Source of the DNA: Myxococcales bacterium
Lineage (GTDB): Bacteria; Myxococcota_A; Polyangia; Polyangiales; Ga0077539
Direction of reading: 5' to 3'
NCBI GenBank assembly: GCA_030652255.1
Contig: JAUSAZ010000077.1
Coordinates: 62,001 to 126,000 of the forward strand
Length of the DNA: 64,000 nucleotides
Below the pieces are notes generated by a model that saw only the letters and a list, made by a program, of their open reading frames with translations, did not search any database and was not told where the DNA came from. Shown piece after piece: positions 43,521-51,332 of this stretch. How positions within the stretch are numbered: the first letter of the stretch is position 1; every line of letters begins with the position of its first letter. The position numbers were made by a program, and so were the translations under genes.

Positions 43521-44363
43521 ATGCGACGTCGACCCGTGCTGCTCGCCCTCGTGCTCCTGGCCCCGATGCTCCACGCGCAGGGTCGCGGCGCCTCCCCTCC
43601 GCCCCCCGATCGGGTGCGCGTCGCGGCGGGGCCCTTCGTCATGGGCGAGGACACCCGCGGTGAGCCCGACGAGCGCCCGCGGCACACCCGCACGCTCCCG
43701 GCCTTCGACATCGACCGCACGGAGGTCACCCGAGAGAATTACGAGCGCTGCGAGCGCGCGGGGCGGTGCACCTCGCCGCGGCCCCTCGACGGGCGCTTCC
43801 GCGACCCGCGGCAGCCGGTGGTGGGGGTGAGCTGGTTCCAGGCGACGGCGTACTGCGCGTGGGCGGGGGCGCGGCTGCCCACCGAGGCCGAGTGGGAGAA
43901 GGCCGCGCGCGGCAGCGACGGGCGCACCTACCCGTGGGGCGAGACCTACCCCACGCTGCGCATGGCCACCTTCGGCCACGACGAGCACACCGGCCACCCC
44001 GACCCGGTGGGCTCGCACCCGGGCTTCCCTTCCCCCTCCGGCGCCCTCGACCTCGCAGGCAATGTCTGGGAGTGGGTCGCCGACCCGTATGATCCGTACG
44101 CCTACCGCGAGCCTGGCGTGGAGCCCACCTGCGAGCGCGCGCTCGCCTCGCTGGCCGACCTCCGCGCCCGCCGGGTGCGCGGCTTCACCGGCAGCAACCC
44201 GCTGCCCACCACCTGCGAGCGCGTGCTCCGCGGCGGCGGCTGGAACTACGGCGGCGCCGGCCTCCGCAGCTCCAACCGCGTGCACCACGCGCCCAGCTAT
44301 CGCCTCGTGATGTCCGGCTTCCGCTGCGCCGCGAGCGTCACCGACGCAGCGCCGGGCTCGTGA
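43521..44363 (+). CDS. FGE-sulfatase-fold exported protein, cysteine pair absent
   Basis: The 280-residue product has a signal peptide (VLLALVLLAPMLHA) and an FGE-type domain: 'VAAGPFVMGEDTRGEPDERP', 'FDIDRTEVTRENYERC', 'VSWFQATAYCAWAGARLPTE', 'EWEKAARGSDGRTYPWG', 'DLAGNVWEWVADPY' and 'RVLRGGGWNYGGAGLRSSNR'. After 'RGGG' the two formylglycine-generating cysteines are missing, so it is not an active FGE. Such domains often serve as binding modules outside the cell. The last 26 bases overlap the end of the convergent membrane protein gene. Confidence 0.85.
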   Translation: MRRRPVLLALVLLAPMLHAQGRGASPPPPDRVRVAAGPFVMGEDTRGEPDERPRHTRTLPAFDIDRTEVTRENYERCERAGRCTSPRPLDGRFRDPRQPVVGVSWFQATAYCAWAGARLPTEAEWEKAARGSDGRTYPWGETYPTLRMATFGHDEHTGHPDPVGSHPGFPSPSGALDLAGNVWEWVADPYDPYAYREPGVEPTCERALASLADLRARRVRGFTGSNPLPTTCERVLRGGGWNYGGAGLRSSNRVHHAPSYRLVMSGFRCAASVTDAAPGS

Positions 44364-44649
44364 CCCACGCGTAGACCGCCGCGAGCGTCACCGCCCCCGC
44401 GACCGCGGCGGTGCGCGCGGGCGACACCTGCCAGGTGCACAGCGCCGCCTCCGCGGGCATCCCGAGCGCGACGCCCCACGCCACGGCGAGCCGTCCCCCG
44501 ATGGCCGTGCGCCGTGCCACCCGCACGGTGCGCAGCGCCGCAAACACGGCCGCCGCGCCGCACACGAGGACCGCCTCGGCGCGCGCGAAGGCCAGCACCA
44601 CCACCAGCATCGCGTCGACCAGCAGCGTGGACGCGAGCGGCGGCGGCAC
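44338..44649 (-). CDS. Small integral membrane protein downstream of infC
   Basis: From a GTG five bases after the infC stop, 103 residues follow with three hydrophobic helices (about residues 10-40, 48-66 and 80-98). The family is unknown. It occupies the place where rpmI usually follows infC. The end overlaps the FGE-fold gene on the other strand by 26 bases. Confidence 0.5.
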   Translation of the reverse strand: MPPPLASTLLVDAMLVVVLAFARAEAVLVCGAAAVFAALRTVRVARRTAIGGRLAVAWGVALGMPAEAALCTWQVSPARTAAVAGAVTLAAVYAWVTSPALRR

Positions 44650-44654
44650 GGAGC

Positions 44655-45281
44655 TCAGTCCTTGTCGTCGTCGTCGTCGTCGTCGTCGTCGGGCTCTGGG
44701 GCGGCGGTGCCCGGCGTGGGGGCGCGCTTCACGAGGTTGGGGCGCGGGGCGATGAGCATCGTCATGGCCTTGCCCTCCAGGGCGGGGTTGCTCTCGATGA
44801 TGATCATGCCCTCGAGGGCCTTGATGACGTCGTCGAGCACCTCGCGGCCCTTCTCGGGGTGCGTGATCTCGCGGCCGCGGAAGCGCACCGTGATCTTGGC
44901 CTTGTTGCCCTCCTCGAGGAAGCGGCGGATGTGGCGCACCTTGGTGTCGAGGTCGTGGTCGTCGGTCTTCGGGCGGACCTTGACCTCCTTGATCTCGACC
45001 ACGGTCTGCTTCTTCCGGGCCTCGTTGGCGCGCTTCTTCTCCTCGTATTTGTACTTCCCGAAGTCCATGACCTTGCACACGGGCGGGTCGGCCTTCGGGT
45101 TGACTTCAACGAGGTCGAGGGCCTCCGACTGCGCGAGGCGGAGCGCCTCCTGGCTGGTCATGATGCCGAGCTGTGTGCCGTCGGAGCCGATCACCCGAAC
45201 CTCGGGTACGCGGATACGATGGTTCACCCGCACCTGCGGTTGACGCTGCTGGTTTCGGTCGATGGGTCCCTTGAGCGCTAT
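44655..45281 (-). CDS. infC: Translation initiation factor IF-3
   Basis: The protein has both IF3 domains: 'VNHRIRVPEVRVIGSDGTQL', 'EALDLVEVNPKADPPVCKVM' with 'DFGKYKYE', and 'EIKEVKVRPKTDDHDLDTKV'. A C-terminal acidic tail (PEPDDDDDDDDDKD, from a TCG-type triplet run) follows, as in myxobacterial IF3 (Dsg). No ATG/GTG/TTG fits the expected N-terminus. The first GTG in frame is at 45233, but AGGAG (45293-45289) stands seven bases before an in-frame ATA at 45281, which I take as the start. A rare start codon is the known basis of IF3 autoregulation. It controls start-codon choice on the ribosome. rpmI and rplT, its usual partners, do not follow. Confidence 0.93.
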   Translation of the reverse strand: MALKGPIDRNQQRQPQVRVNHRIRVPEVRVIGSDGTQLGIMTSQEALRLAQSEALDLVEVNPKADPPVCKVMDFGKYKYEEKKRANEARKKQTVVEIKEVKVRPKTDDHDLDTKVRHIRRFLEEGNKAKITVRFRGREITHPEKGREVLDDVIKALEGMIIIESNPALEGKAMTMLIAPRPNLVKRAPTPGTAAPEPDDDDDDDDDKD

Positions 45282-45301
45282 CGGATTGCTCCTGTGGTCA
45301 G

Positions 45302-45320
45302 GGGGATCAGTCAGATCCCC
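45302..45320 (-). promoter_or_regulatory. Leader hairpin in front of infC
   Basis: Perfect 7-base arms (45302-45308 and 45314-45320) with a 5-base loop lie eight bases upstream of the infC ribosome site. This may influence translation. The rest of the 234-base stretch between tRNA-Val and infC shows no other clear feature. Confidence 0.4.
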
Positions 45321-45515
45321 ACAATGGGTGACGGTGTCCGCCGCGGCCGCGGATGGTGGTGGTGAAGGGAGGGGAGCGTCAACCCGGTGGACGCCCGAAG
45401 AGCACTCGACCCCGCAGTCACGATGAGTGACAGGCGCGCGGTGAGGTCATGGGGCGAGGCAACATCCCGGATTGGCAACCAGTGCTGGTGAGGAGGGGGA
45501 TCGAGAGGAAATCAG

Positions 45516-45587
45516 TAGGCGCGACTGGGCTTGAACCAGCGACCCTCACCGTGTCAAGGTGATGCTCTACCACTGAGCTACGCGCCT
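45516..45587 (-). tRNA. tRNA-Val (anticodon GAC)
   Basis: The 72-base gene folds as a complete cloverleaf. The acceptor AGGCGCG pairs with CGCGCCT, the D-stem is GCTC/GAGC, the anticodon stem TCACC/GGTGA encloses the loop TTGACAC, and the T-arm is GCTGG-TTCAAGC-CCAGT. The discriminator is A and CCA is not encoded. GAC reads GUC and GUU valine codons. Confidence 0.95.
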
Positions 45588-45600
45588 GAGTGAGCCGCGG

Positions 45601-45630
45601 TAACTACCCCCAAGGCCCGGGCGGTGTCAA
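45601..45630 (-). promoter_or_regulatory. Promoter of tRNA-Val
   Basis: On the minus strand TTGACA (45630-45625) and TAGTTA (45606-45601) are 18 bases apart, and the tRNA 5' end is 13 bases after the -10. It is a good sigma-70-type promoter. Confidence 0.65.
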
Positions 45631-45639
45631 CAACCCTGC

Positions 45640-46098
45640 TCAACGAACCTGCACCACCCCGGTCATTCCCCCGGCCGCGTGGGCTTCGCAGATGTAGGGG
45701 AAGGTCCCGGCGGCGGGGAAGGTGACCGTGAGGTCGCGGGTGTTGCCGTCGGTGGTGCGGGGGATGGGGTTGTTGGCGGTGCCGGCGCGCGGGCTGTCGA
45801 GCACGCCGGGCGAGAGCGGGTGCACGCCGAAGCTGCTGCTGGCGCCGCCGGTGAAGGTGACGGTCTGGCCCGCGGCGATGGTGATGCACCGGGGCGAGTA
45901 GTCGAAGAGGGTGCTGCCGGCGGCGCCGCCGTAGCCGATGGTGCGCGAGGCGCCCGCGGCCGTGCGGTCGACGAACTGCGCTGCCGTACAGGCGTTGAAG
46001 GTCCCGGGCTCGGTGTCATCCCCGCAGCTTGACGTCGCGGCCGCGAGCACCACCACGGTGGCCAGTGTCGAATGGATGTCCATGAACCGAACGCGCAT
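45640..46098 (-). CDS. Cupredoxin (plastocyanin-like) lipoprotein
   Basis: The 152-residue product has a signal peptide ending in a lipobox-like TSSC (Cys25) and one type-1 copper domain. The ligands are all present: His in 'SSFGVHPLSPG', and Cys, His and Met in 'FPYICEAHAAGGMTG'. It should carry electrons or copper outside the inner membrane. A strong ribosome site (AGGAGG) precedes the ATG at 46098. It is divergent from two Tat-exported ferritin-like proteins with 108 bases between, so the three may share regulation by metal or oxidant. Confidence 0.88.
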   Translation of the reverse strand: MRVRFMDIHSTLATVVVLAAATSSCGDDTEPGTFNACTAAQFVDRTAAGASRTIGYGGAAGSTLFDYSPRCITIAAGQTVTFTGGASSSFGVHPLSPGVLDSPRAGTANNPIPRTTDGNTRDLTVTFPAAGTFPYICEAHAAGGMTGVVQVR

Positions 46099-46206
46099 GA
46101 CGTGCCTCCTACGGGAAGGTTGCTCCCTCTCTCCCGCTTGGGGCATCCTCTCCGCGCCCGGCCCATGGGGGCAATGGGTTTGTTCAACCGCCTGGAGGAT
46201 TCACGC

Positions 46207-46869
46207 ATGTCTGATGAACACGTCTCTCGCCGCAGGGCCCTGACCGGAGGCGCCGCGGCCATCGCCGGCGTCACCGCGGCGCTCGCGGTCTCGTCCGTCG
46301 CCCGCCCGGCGCTGGCCGACAACGCGTCCGACGCCGTCGCGCTCAACGCGGTGCTCACCAAGGCGTACGAGATCATCGCCGTCTACGACGGGGCCATCGG
46401 CTTCCTCTCCGACCCGATGATGCCCGACGGGGCCACCGGGGCTGCGCTGCTCACCCACTTCCGCCAGCAGCACCGCGACGAGGCCGCCCGGCTCGCCACG
46501 CAGATCATGGCCCTCGGCGGCACGCCCGTGACCTCCGGCTCGGTGAACCCCCCCGCCAACCCGGCGGGCTTCATGCGCACCATCCCCAACTACCTGAAGT
46601 ACGCCGCCAACCTCGAGCGCGCGGCCGCCGTCGCCAACGTCGCGCGGCTCAACGCCATCGGCAGCAAGGACGCCGCCGAGCTCGTGGCCGCCATCGTCGG
46701 CACGCTCACCCAGCACTGGACCGTGCTGTACCTCCTCGCCCGCGGCATCGCCGGCCCCGGCCCCATGGCCGCGGGGATGATCAACGAGATCGTCCCGCGC
46801 GCCTTCGTGTCCATCGAGGCCGCCCCCGCGGCGAGCCTCACCTCCGTGGCCGACCTTACCTTCACCTGA
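46207..46869 (+). CDS. Tat-exported ferritin-like protein
   Basis: The 220-residue product has a Tat signal (SRRRALTGG and a hydrophobic stretch, cleavage near ALA). The mature part is a four-helix bundle of the Ferritin_2 type: 'AYEIIAVYDGAIGFL', 'HFRQQHRDEAARLATQIM', 'YLKYAANLERAAAVANVARL' and 'QHWTVLYLLA'. Some of the Glu and His that would bind a di-iron centre are visible (HRDE, NLER), but the first helix lacks an obvious Glu-x-x-His, so metal binding is uncertain. GGAGG precedes the ATG. It forms an operon with the related gene 16 bases on. Confidence 0.8.
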   Translation: MSDEHVSRRRALTGGAAAIAGVTAALAVSSVARPALADNASDAVALNAVLTKAYEIIAVYDGAIGFLSDPMMPDGATGAALLTHFRQQHRDEAARLATQIMALGGTPVTSGSVNPPANPAGFMRTIPNYLKYAANLERAAAVANVARLNAIGSKDAAELVAAIVGTLTQHWTVLYLLARGIAGPGPMAAGMINEIVPRAFVSIEAAPAASLTSVADLTFT

Positions 46870-46885
46870 TCCGAGGACGACGAAC

Positions 46886-47557
46886 ATGACCACCAACAAG
46901 TCCCTCTCCCGGCGCGCGCTGCTCGGCGGCGTCGCGGTCACCGGTTCGGCCCTCGCCCTCGAGGCCTGCGGCGACGACGCCCCCCCGGTGACGGCCAACC
47001 CCGACATCGGGCCGCTCAACAACCTCCTCGCGGCCGAGTACGGCGCCATCGTCGCCTACAACGCCGGCATCCCCATCCTCGAGATGCCCCCCGTCGGCGA
47101 CCCCCTCGCCGCCAACGGCCCGGCGCTCAGCGTCATCGCCACCGCCTGGCGCGCGCAGCACCGCGAGCACGCGGCGCAGCTCGTCACGGCCATCACCGCC
47201 ATCGGCGGCACGCCCGTGGCCGAGAGCACGATCACCTTCACCGCGCCGATGGGCTTCACCCCCAGCGTGCGCAACGTGATGGTGCTCGCCTGCAACGCCG
47301 AGAAGGCCGCGGCCATCGCCTACAACCAGTCGGTGAAGACCATGAACTCGGCGAGCTCGCGCTACATCGCGGGCAACATCGAGGGCGCCGAGACGCAGCA
47401 CTTCGTGATCCTCTACACCCTGCTCAAGCAGGTGGTCGCGCCCAACCCGACCATGCTCATCACGATGATCAACGAGGTCGCCCCGAAGTCCTTCGTCGCC
47501 AGCGTCGGCGGCATGACCAACGGGCTCTCGTCCATCGCCGACTTCACCTACGCCTGA
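46886..47557 (+). CDS. Tat-exported ferritin-like lipoprotein
   Basis: The 223-residue product is a paralogue of the previous one. It has a Tat signal (LSRRALLGG) and a Cys at residue 28 in 'LEACGDD', an unusual but plausible lipobox. The helix bundle has 'NNLLAAEYGAIVAYNAG', 'AWRAQHREHAAQLVTAITAI', 'NAEKAAAIAYNQSVKTM' and 'EGAETQHFVILYTLL'. Glu and His residues in these helices (AEYG, HREH, AEKA, ETQH) fit a di-iron site, so iron oxidation or stress protection outside the cytoplasm is likely. Two such genes in tandem suggest a heteromeric assembly. Confidence 0.83.
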   Translation: MTTNKSLSRRALLGGVAVTGSALALEACGDDAPPVTANPDIGPLNNLLAAEYGAIVAYNAGIPILEMPPVGDPLAANGPALSVIATAWRAQHREHAAQLVTAITAIGGTPVAESTITFTAPMGFTPSVRNVMVLACNAEKAAAIAYNQSVKTMNSASSRYIAGNIEGAETQHFVILYTLLKQVVAPNPTMLITMINEVAPKSFVASVGGMTNGLSSIADFTYA

Positions 47558-47732
47558 TCGCCCTCGGGGCGACGGCGCCCGCGCACCTCCCTCCATCCCG
47601 CCCTCCACTTCGCTCGCCGGATTGTCACGCGCCCCCCAGCGGGCGGCTGACGGAATGTCCTCACGGCGCCCGACGCCCGCATGCATCGCCCGGGAATCAC
47701 CCTCGGCACGACGACTGCTGTCTCCTCGTCGC

Positions 47733-48407
47733 ATGAGCCCCATTCCCTCCGATGCGGCGTCGTCGTGCGGCCCCTACCGCGTGGCGCTGCCCCTGCCGGT
47801 TCCGCCGCCGGTGTCGCGCGCGCACCTCGTCGCCAGCTACGTGCTGTCGGCCTGCGCGCTGCTCGCGACGCTGAGCTCCCTGCACGTCGCCTCGACGCTG
47901 TCGCGCGTCGTCTCGATGAGCGCGTGTCCACACCGCCCCGCGCCCGCGCCCGCGCCCGCGCCGCCCGCCCCGCCCGTCGCGGGCCCGATGCGGGTGATGG
48001 ATGCGATCGGCCCTATGTCGGTGCACGAGTTCGAGCCCGAGCGGCCCGCGGCGCTCCAGGGGCTCCGCGCGCTCGGGCGGGGGGTGTACGTCGTCCCGAG
48101 GCGCTCGCTCGACGACGCGCTCACCGCCCGGCGGCCCCTCGCGCGACGCACGGTGATCCTCCCGGAGGCCCGCGACGGCCGCGTGGTGGGCGTGCGGGTG
48201 TACGGCATCCGGCGGGGCGACACGCTGGCCGCGCTGGGCTTCGCCGACGGCGACGTGATCCTCCGGGTGAACGGCGTCGAGATCGCGTCGCCCGAGCGCT
48301 GCCTCGAGGCCTGGGCCCGCCTGCGGAGCGCCGATCGGGTCACGGTGGCCTTCGAGCGCCGGGGGCGCACCCGCTCGCACGTCTACGCCATCGTCGAGGG
48401 CGCGTAG
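47733..48407 (+). CDS. Membrane protein with C-terminal PDZ domain (GspC-like layout)
   Basis: The 224-residue protein has a single N-terminal transmembrane helix (LVASYVLSACALLATLSSL), an Ala/Pro hinge, and a C-terminal PDZ domain ('GVRVYGIRRGDTLAALGFAD', 'GDVILRVNGVEIASPERCLE'). This is the layout of GspC, the type II secretion inner-membrane component, but the homology region is weak and no other gsp gene is near. It may be a stand-alone relative. The ATG at 47733 is chosen to fit the membrane helix. The 175-base gap before it shows nothing definite. Confidence 0.65.
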   Translation: MSPIPSDAASSCGPYRVALPLPVPPPVSRAHLVASYVLSACALLATLSSLHVASTLSRVVSMSACPHRPAPAPAPAPPAPPVAGPMRVMDAIGPMSVHEFEPERPAALQGLRALGRGVYVVPRRSLDDALTARRPLARRTVILPEARDGRVVGVRVYGIRRGDTLAALGFADGDVILRVNGVEIASPERCLEAWARLRSADRVTVAFERRGRTRSHVYAIVEGA

Positions 48408-48420
48408 CGGCCCTAACGCT

Positions 48421-48503
48421 CATCCCTTTCTACGGTGCCGCCGAGCCCGTCGCCGCGTGTTGAAACACGCGGTGACGGGCCCATCGACACCTTGAGAGGG
48501 ATG
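48421..48503. terminator. Bidirectional terminator between convergent genes
   Basis: A 17-bp stem (48445-48461 with 48464-48480, one G-T pair) is nested within a second inverted pair (48421-48430 with 48494-48503). It sits between two convergent stops at 48407 and 48508. There is no long T-run in either direction. Confidence 0.65.
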
Positions 48504-48507
48504 GATC

Positions 48508-48864
48508 CTAACGCTCCTCGTCGCGGGCGCCGGTGAAGAGCCCGATGACCCAGGAGAGCACGCTCACGACGAGGGCGCCGAGCATCGCGGCGCCGAGGCC
48601 CTGGACGGTGAAGCCGGGGACGAGCCACGCCGCGAGCCCGAAGGAGAGCCCGTTCACGACCAGGTAGAAGAGCCCCAGCGTGAGCAGGGTGATCGGCAGC
48701 GTGAGGAACACCAGCAGCGGCCGGACGCAGGCGTTGATGAGCCCGAGCACCAGCGCGGCGATGGCGAGGACGACGAAGGAGCGGACCCGGATGCCGGGGA
48801 CGAGCTCGGTGGCGACCCAGAGGCTCGCGGCGACGGTGGCCCAGTGGATGAGGAAGCGGGGCAT
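48508..48864 (-). CDS. Phage-holin-family IV-type membrane protein
   Basis: The 118-residue protein has four transmembrane helices and the 'INACVRPLLVFLTLPITLLT' plus 'LGLFYLVVNGLSF' signature of the YvlD/DUF360 (4-TMS holin superfamily IV) group. It has no lytic neighbours, so it is an ordinary inner-membrane protein of unknown role rather than a phage holin. A ribosome site GGAGGT precedes the ATG at 48864. Confidence 0.85.
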   Translation of the reverse strand: MPRFLIHWATVAASLWVATELVPGIRVRSFVVLAIAALVLGLINACVRPLLVFLTLPITLLTLGLFYLVVNGLSFGLAAWLVPGFTVQGLGAAMLGALVVSVLSWVIGLFTGARDEER

Positions 48865-48969
48865 GACGGTGACCTCCAGCGAGCGGTGCACGCGCGGCGA
48901 CGCGCCGCGGGGGAAGCATGGCGCGAAACGCGAGGGACGGACAGCGGGGGGACGAGAGACGGAGAGGCC

Positions 48970-50493
48970 CTACGGGGGATCGATGTCGCCGACGTCGAAG
49001 GCGGCCTCGCAGAAGCCGAGGCTCTCGTCGCCGCTGCGAAACTGCGAGTTGCCCTCGTGGTGCCAGTACCAGCGGCCGCGCTGCGGCGACGCCGTGAACG
49101 AGCACATGTCACTCAGGTTGGCGAAGGTCGCGACGGTGGTGGTCACCCCGTCGGGCACCCGCGTGCGGACGACGGTGCGCACGTCGCGGACGTAGGTGAG
49201 GTAGAGCGATCCGCCGAAGAACTCCACCACGCCCCAGTACGCCCAGCTCTCGCAGGACTGCGTGCGAAAGGGCAGCGCCACGGGGCCGAGGTCGGTGACC
49301 AGCCCCGAGGCGAGCTCGACGTCGTACGCGCGCTGTCCGTCGTGGAAGGCGACGCGGCCGAAGCCGGCGAAGATGCCGACGTCGCCCATCAGTGGGATGG
49401 GCCGCGAGAACACGATGGAGCGCCCGGTGGGGGCGCCGGTGGTGCCGTCGAGGAGCGCGAGCTCCGTCACCGTATGGCCCACGCCGTTCATGACCACCGG
49501 GCGCCCGGAGGCGCGCAGGGAGTAGAGCTGCCCCGTGGCGAGGTCGGACACGAGGCCGTCGTCGATGCGCCCGATGGCTTCGCCGTTGAGCGAGTCGAGG
49601 TCGAAGCGCCCGGTGGACAGGTCGCCCGAGTAGAAGACCCGCGTCGAGGACACCGCGATGCCGCCGCGGTCGTCGCCCGTCACGCGGTTGTGCTCGAGCG
49701 CGCGGCAGGTGCCGCCCAGCGAACGGATGCGAAAGACCCGCCCCTCCAGCGGCCGCGGGGGCGCGCACCGGGCGTCGGCGCAGGTGAGGCCCGGCGGGCA
49801 GGCGCGGCCGCAGGCGCCGCAGTGCCGCGCGTCGGAGCGGACGTCGACGCAGGCCCCGCCGCAGAGGGTGAGCCCGGGCCCGTCGCAGGGCACCATGCAG
49901 CGCCCGCCCAGGCAGGCCATGTCCGGCGCGCAGGTGACGCCGCAGCCGCCGCAGTTGGAGGGGTCGTTGACGACGTCGACGCAGGTGCGCCCGCAGAGCA
50001 CGCGGCCGGGGCCGCCGCAGTCGCCGAAGCACGAGCCCATCTGGCAGCGCAGCCCCGCCGGGCACACGTTGCCGCAGGCGCCGCAGTTGGAGGGGTCGGA
50101 GAGGGGGTCGACGCAGCGCACGCCGCAGAGGAGCTGGAAGTCGGCGCAGCCGGCCATGCGGCAGTCGCCGTTGACGCACCGGCTGTCGCCGCACGCGCGC
50201 CCGCAGGCGCCGCAGTTGAGGTCGTCGCTCCGGGTGTCGGTGCAGCGACCGGCGCAGAGCGTCTGGAAGTCGGCGCAGGACGGCAGGACGTCGGGGATGA
50301 CCGGGCGGTCGGGGATGACCGGCACGTCAGGGCCGACCGGCACGTCGGGGCTCACCGGCGCGTCGAGCGTTGCGGGCGCGTCGGCCGCGGGCTCACCGCC
50401 ATCCGCGGGCTCGCGGAGCACGGTGCGCGCGCCGCACCCGGCGAAGAGAACCGCGGCGACCATCGATCGAAGCAGTCGGGTGGAGGGCGTCAT
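48970..50493 (-). CDS. Cys-rich 'stigma'-type lipoprotein with beta-propeller-like C-terminus
   Basis: The 507-residue product has lipobox FAGC followed by 'GARTVLREP', the same opening as the vWA lipoprotein at 8751-10706. An Asp/Pro linker precedes four or five Cys modules of about 40 residues ('CADFQTLCAGRCTDTRSDDL', then 'NCGACGRAC'), repeated with 'NCGGCG' and 'HCGACG' variants. The C-terminal 260 residues form beta-strand repeats like a propeller ('RVFYSGDLSTGRFDLDSLNG'). Such modules are abundant in myxobacterial surface proteins. It is probably exported and disulfide-bonded; the function is unknown. Confidence 0.78.
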   Translation of the reverse strand: MTPSTRLLRSMVAAVLFAGCGARTVLREPADGGEPAADAPATLDAPVSPDVPVGPDVPVIPDRPVIPDVLPSCADFQTLCAGRCTDTRSDDLNCGACGRACGDSRCVNGDCRMAGCADFQLLCGVRCVDPLSDPSNCGACGNVCPAGLRCQMGSCFGDCGGPGRVLCGRTCVDVVNDPSNCGGCGVTCAPDMACLGGRCMVPCDGPGLTLCGGACVDVRSDARHCGACGRACPPGLTCADARCAPPRPLEGRVFRIRSLGGTCRALEHNRVTGDDRGGIAVSSTRVFYSGDLSTGRFDLDSLNGEAIGRIDDGLVSDLATGQLYSLRASGRPVVMNGVGHTVTELALLDGTTGAPTGRSIVFSRPIPLMGDVGIFAGFGRVAFHDGQRAYDVELASGLVTDLGPVALPFRTQSCESWAYWGVVEFFGGSLYLTYVRDVRTVVRTRVPDGVTTTVATFANLSDMCSFTASPQRGRWYWHHEGNSQFRSGDESLGFCEAAFDVGDIDPP

Positions 50494-50531
50494 GACGGCC
50501 GCAGTCCTATCACGGCCCCCCGGCGCCGCGC

Positions 50532-51317
50532 TCAGCCCCCCATCCACACGCTCGCGGTGCCCAGCCACGCGCCGCCGTCGGCCACCACGGTCTCGCCGCT
50601 GATGTAGCTCGCCCCCTCGCTCACCAGGAACACCGCCAGCGTCCCCATCTCGTCGATGCGCCCGAAGCGCCGCAGCGGGATCGCCCCGAGCACCCGCTCC
50701 TTCGCGTCGCCCGGCGCGAGCCGGCTCATCCCCTCGGTGCCGTCGATGGGACCCGGCGCGATGCCCACCACCCGCACGCCGAGCGGCCCCCACTCCACCG
50801 CGAGCGTGCGGGTGATGGCGTCCACCGCCGCCTTGGCCGCCGACGCGTGCACCTGCAGCGGCGTCGCGGCGTAGTGCAGCGTCGCCGACACGTTGAGCAC
50901 CACGCCCCCGCGGTCGCGCAGCGAGCGGTCGAAGGCCGCGCGGCACACGTTGAAGGTGCCGTTGGCGTCGATGTCCATCACCGTGCGGAAGCCGTTGGGC
51001 GAGAGCGCCGCGGCCGGCGCCAGGAAGTTGCCCGCCGCGCTGTTGACCACGACGTCGATCGGCCCGAGCGCCGCCGTCACGGCGTCGAGCGCGGCCTCCA
51101 CGGCCTTCGGGTCGCGCACGTCGGCCGGGGCCGGCACGCAGCGCTCGCCCATCTCCGCCGCCGCGGCGTTCAGCCGCTCGACGTTGCGCCCCACGATGCC
51201 GACGCTCGCCCCGTGCGCGAGGAAGGCCTCCGCGATGCCGCGCCCGATGCCCGATCCGCCGCCGGTGACCAGCGCAACGCGCCCGGCCAGCAGGTCGCTC
51301 CGAAAGATGCTCTTCAT
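50532..51317 (-). CDS. Short-chain dehydrogenase, 2,4-dienoyl-CoA reductase-like
   Basis: The 261-residue SDR has the NADP-binding 'ALVTGGGSGIGRGIAEAF', the 'VVNSAAGNFLAPA' strand and the 'LQVHASAAKAAVDAITRTLA' active-site helix. In this helix the usual Tyr is replaced, as in peroxisomal-type 2,4-dienoyl-CoA reductases, and 'APGPIDGTEGMSRL' also matches that group. It should reduce dienoyl-CoA esters in unsaturated fatty-acid oxidation. It starts 15 bases after the enoyl-CoA hydratase gene with a GGAGAGA ribosome site, which supports the pathway. Confidence 0.85.
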   Translation of the reverse strand: MKSIFRSDLLAGRVALVTGGGSGIGRGIAEAFLAHGASVGIVGRNVERLNAAAAEMGERCVPAPADVRDPKAVEAALDAVTAALGPIDVVVNSAAGNFLAPAAALSPNGFRTVMDIDANGTFNVCRAAFDRSLRDRGGVVLNVSATLHYAATPLQVHASAAKAAVDAITRTLAVEWGPLGVRVVGIAPGPIDGTEGMSRLAPGDAKERVLGAIPLRRFGRIDEMGTLAVFLVSEGASYISGETVVADGGAWLGTASVWMGG

Positions 51318-51332
51318 GGTCTCTCTCCTCGC

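Noticed and set aside
44662..44690. Microsatellite of CGT/TCG triplets as a non-coding repeat
   Set aside because: It encodes the poly-Asp tail of IF3 and is in frame; acidic tails occur in myxobacterial IF3.
47733..48407. Type II secretion gene gspC
   Set aside because: The layout (one helix plus PDZ) is similar, but the homology region is weak and no other secretion gene is present, so no symbol is given.
48508..48864. Phage lysis cassette
   Set aside because: The holin-type protein belongs to a common chromosomal membrane family and has no endolysin, tail or capsid genes beside it.
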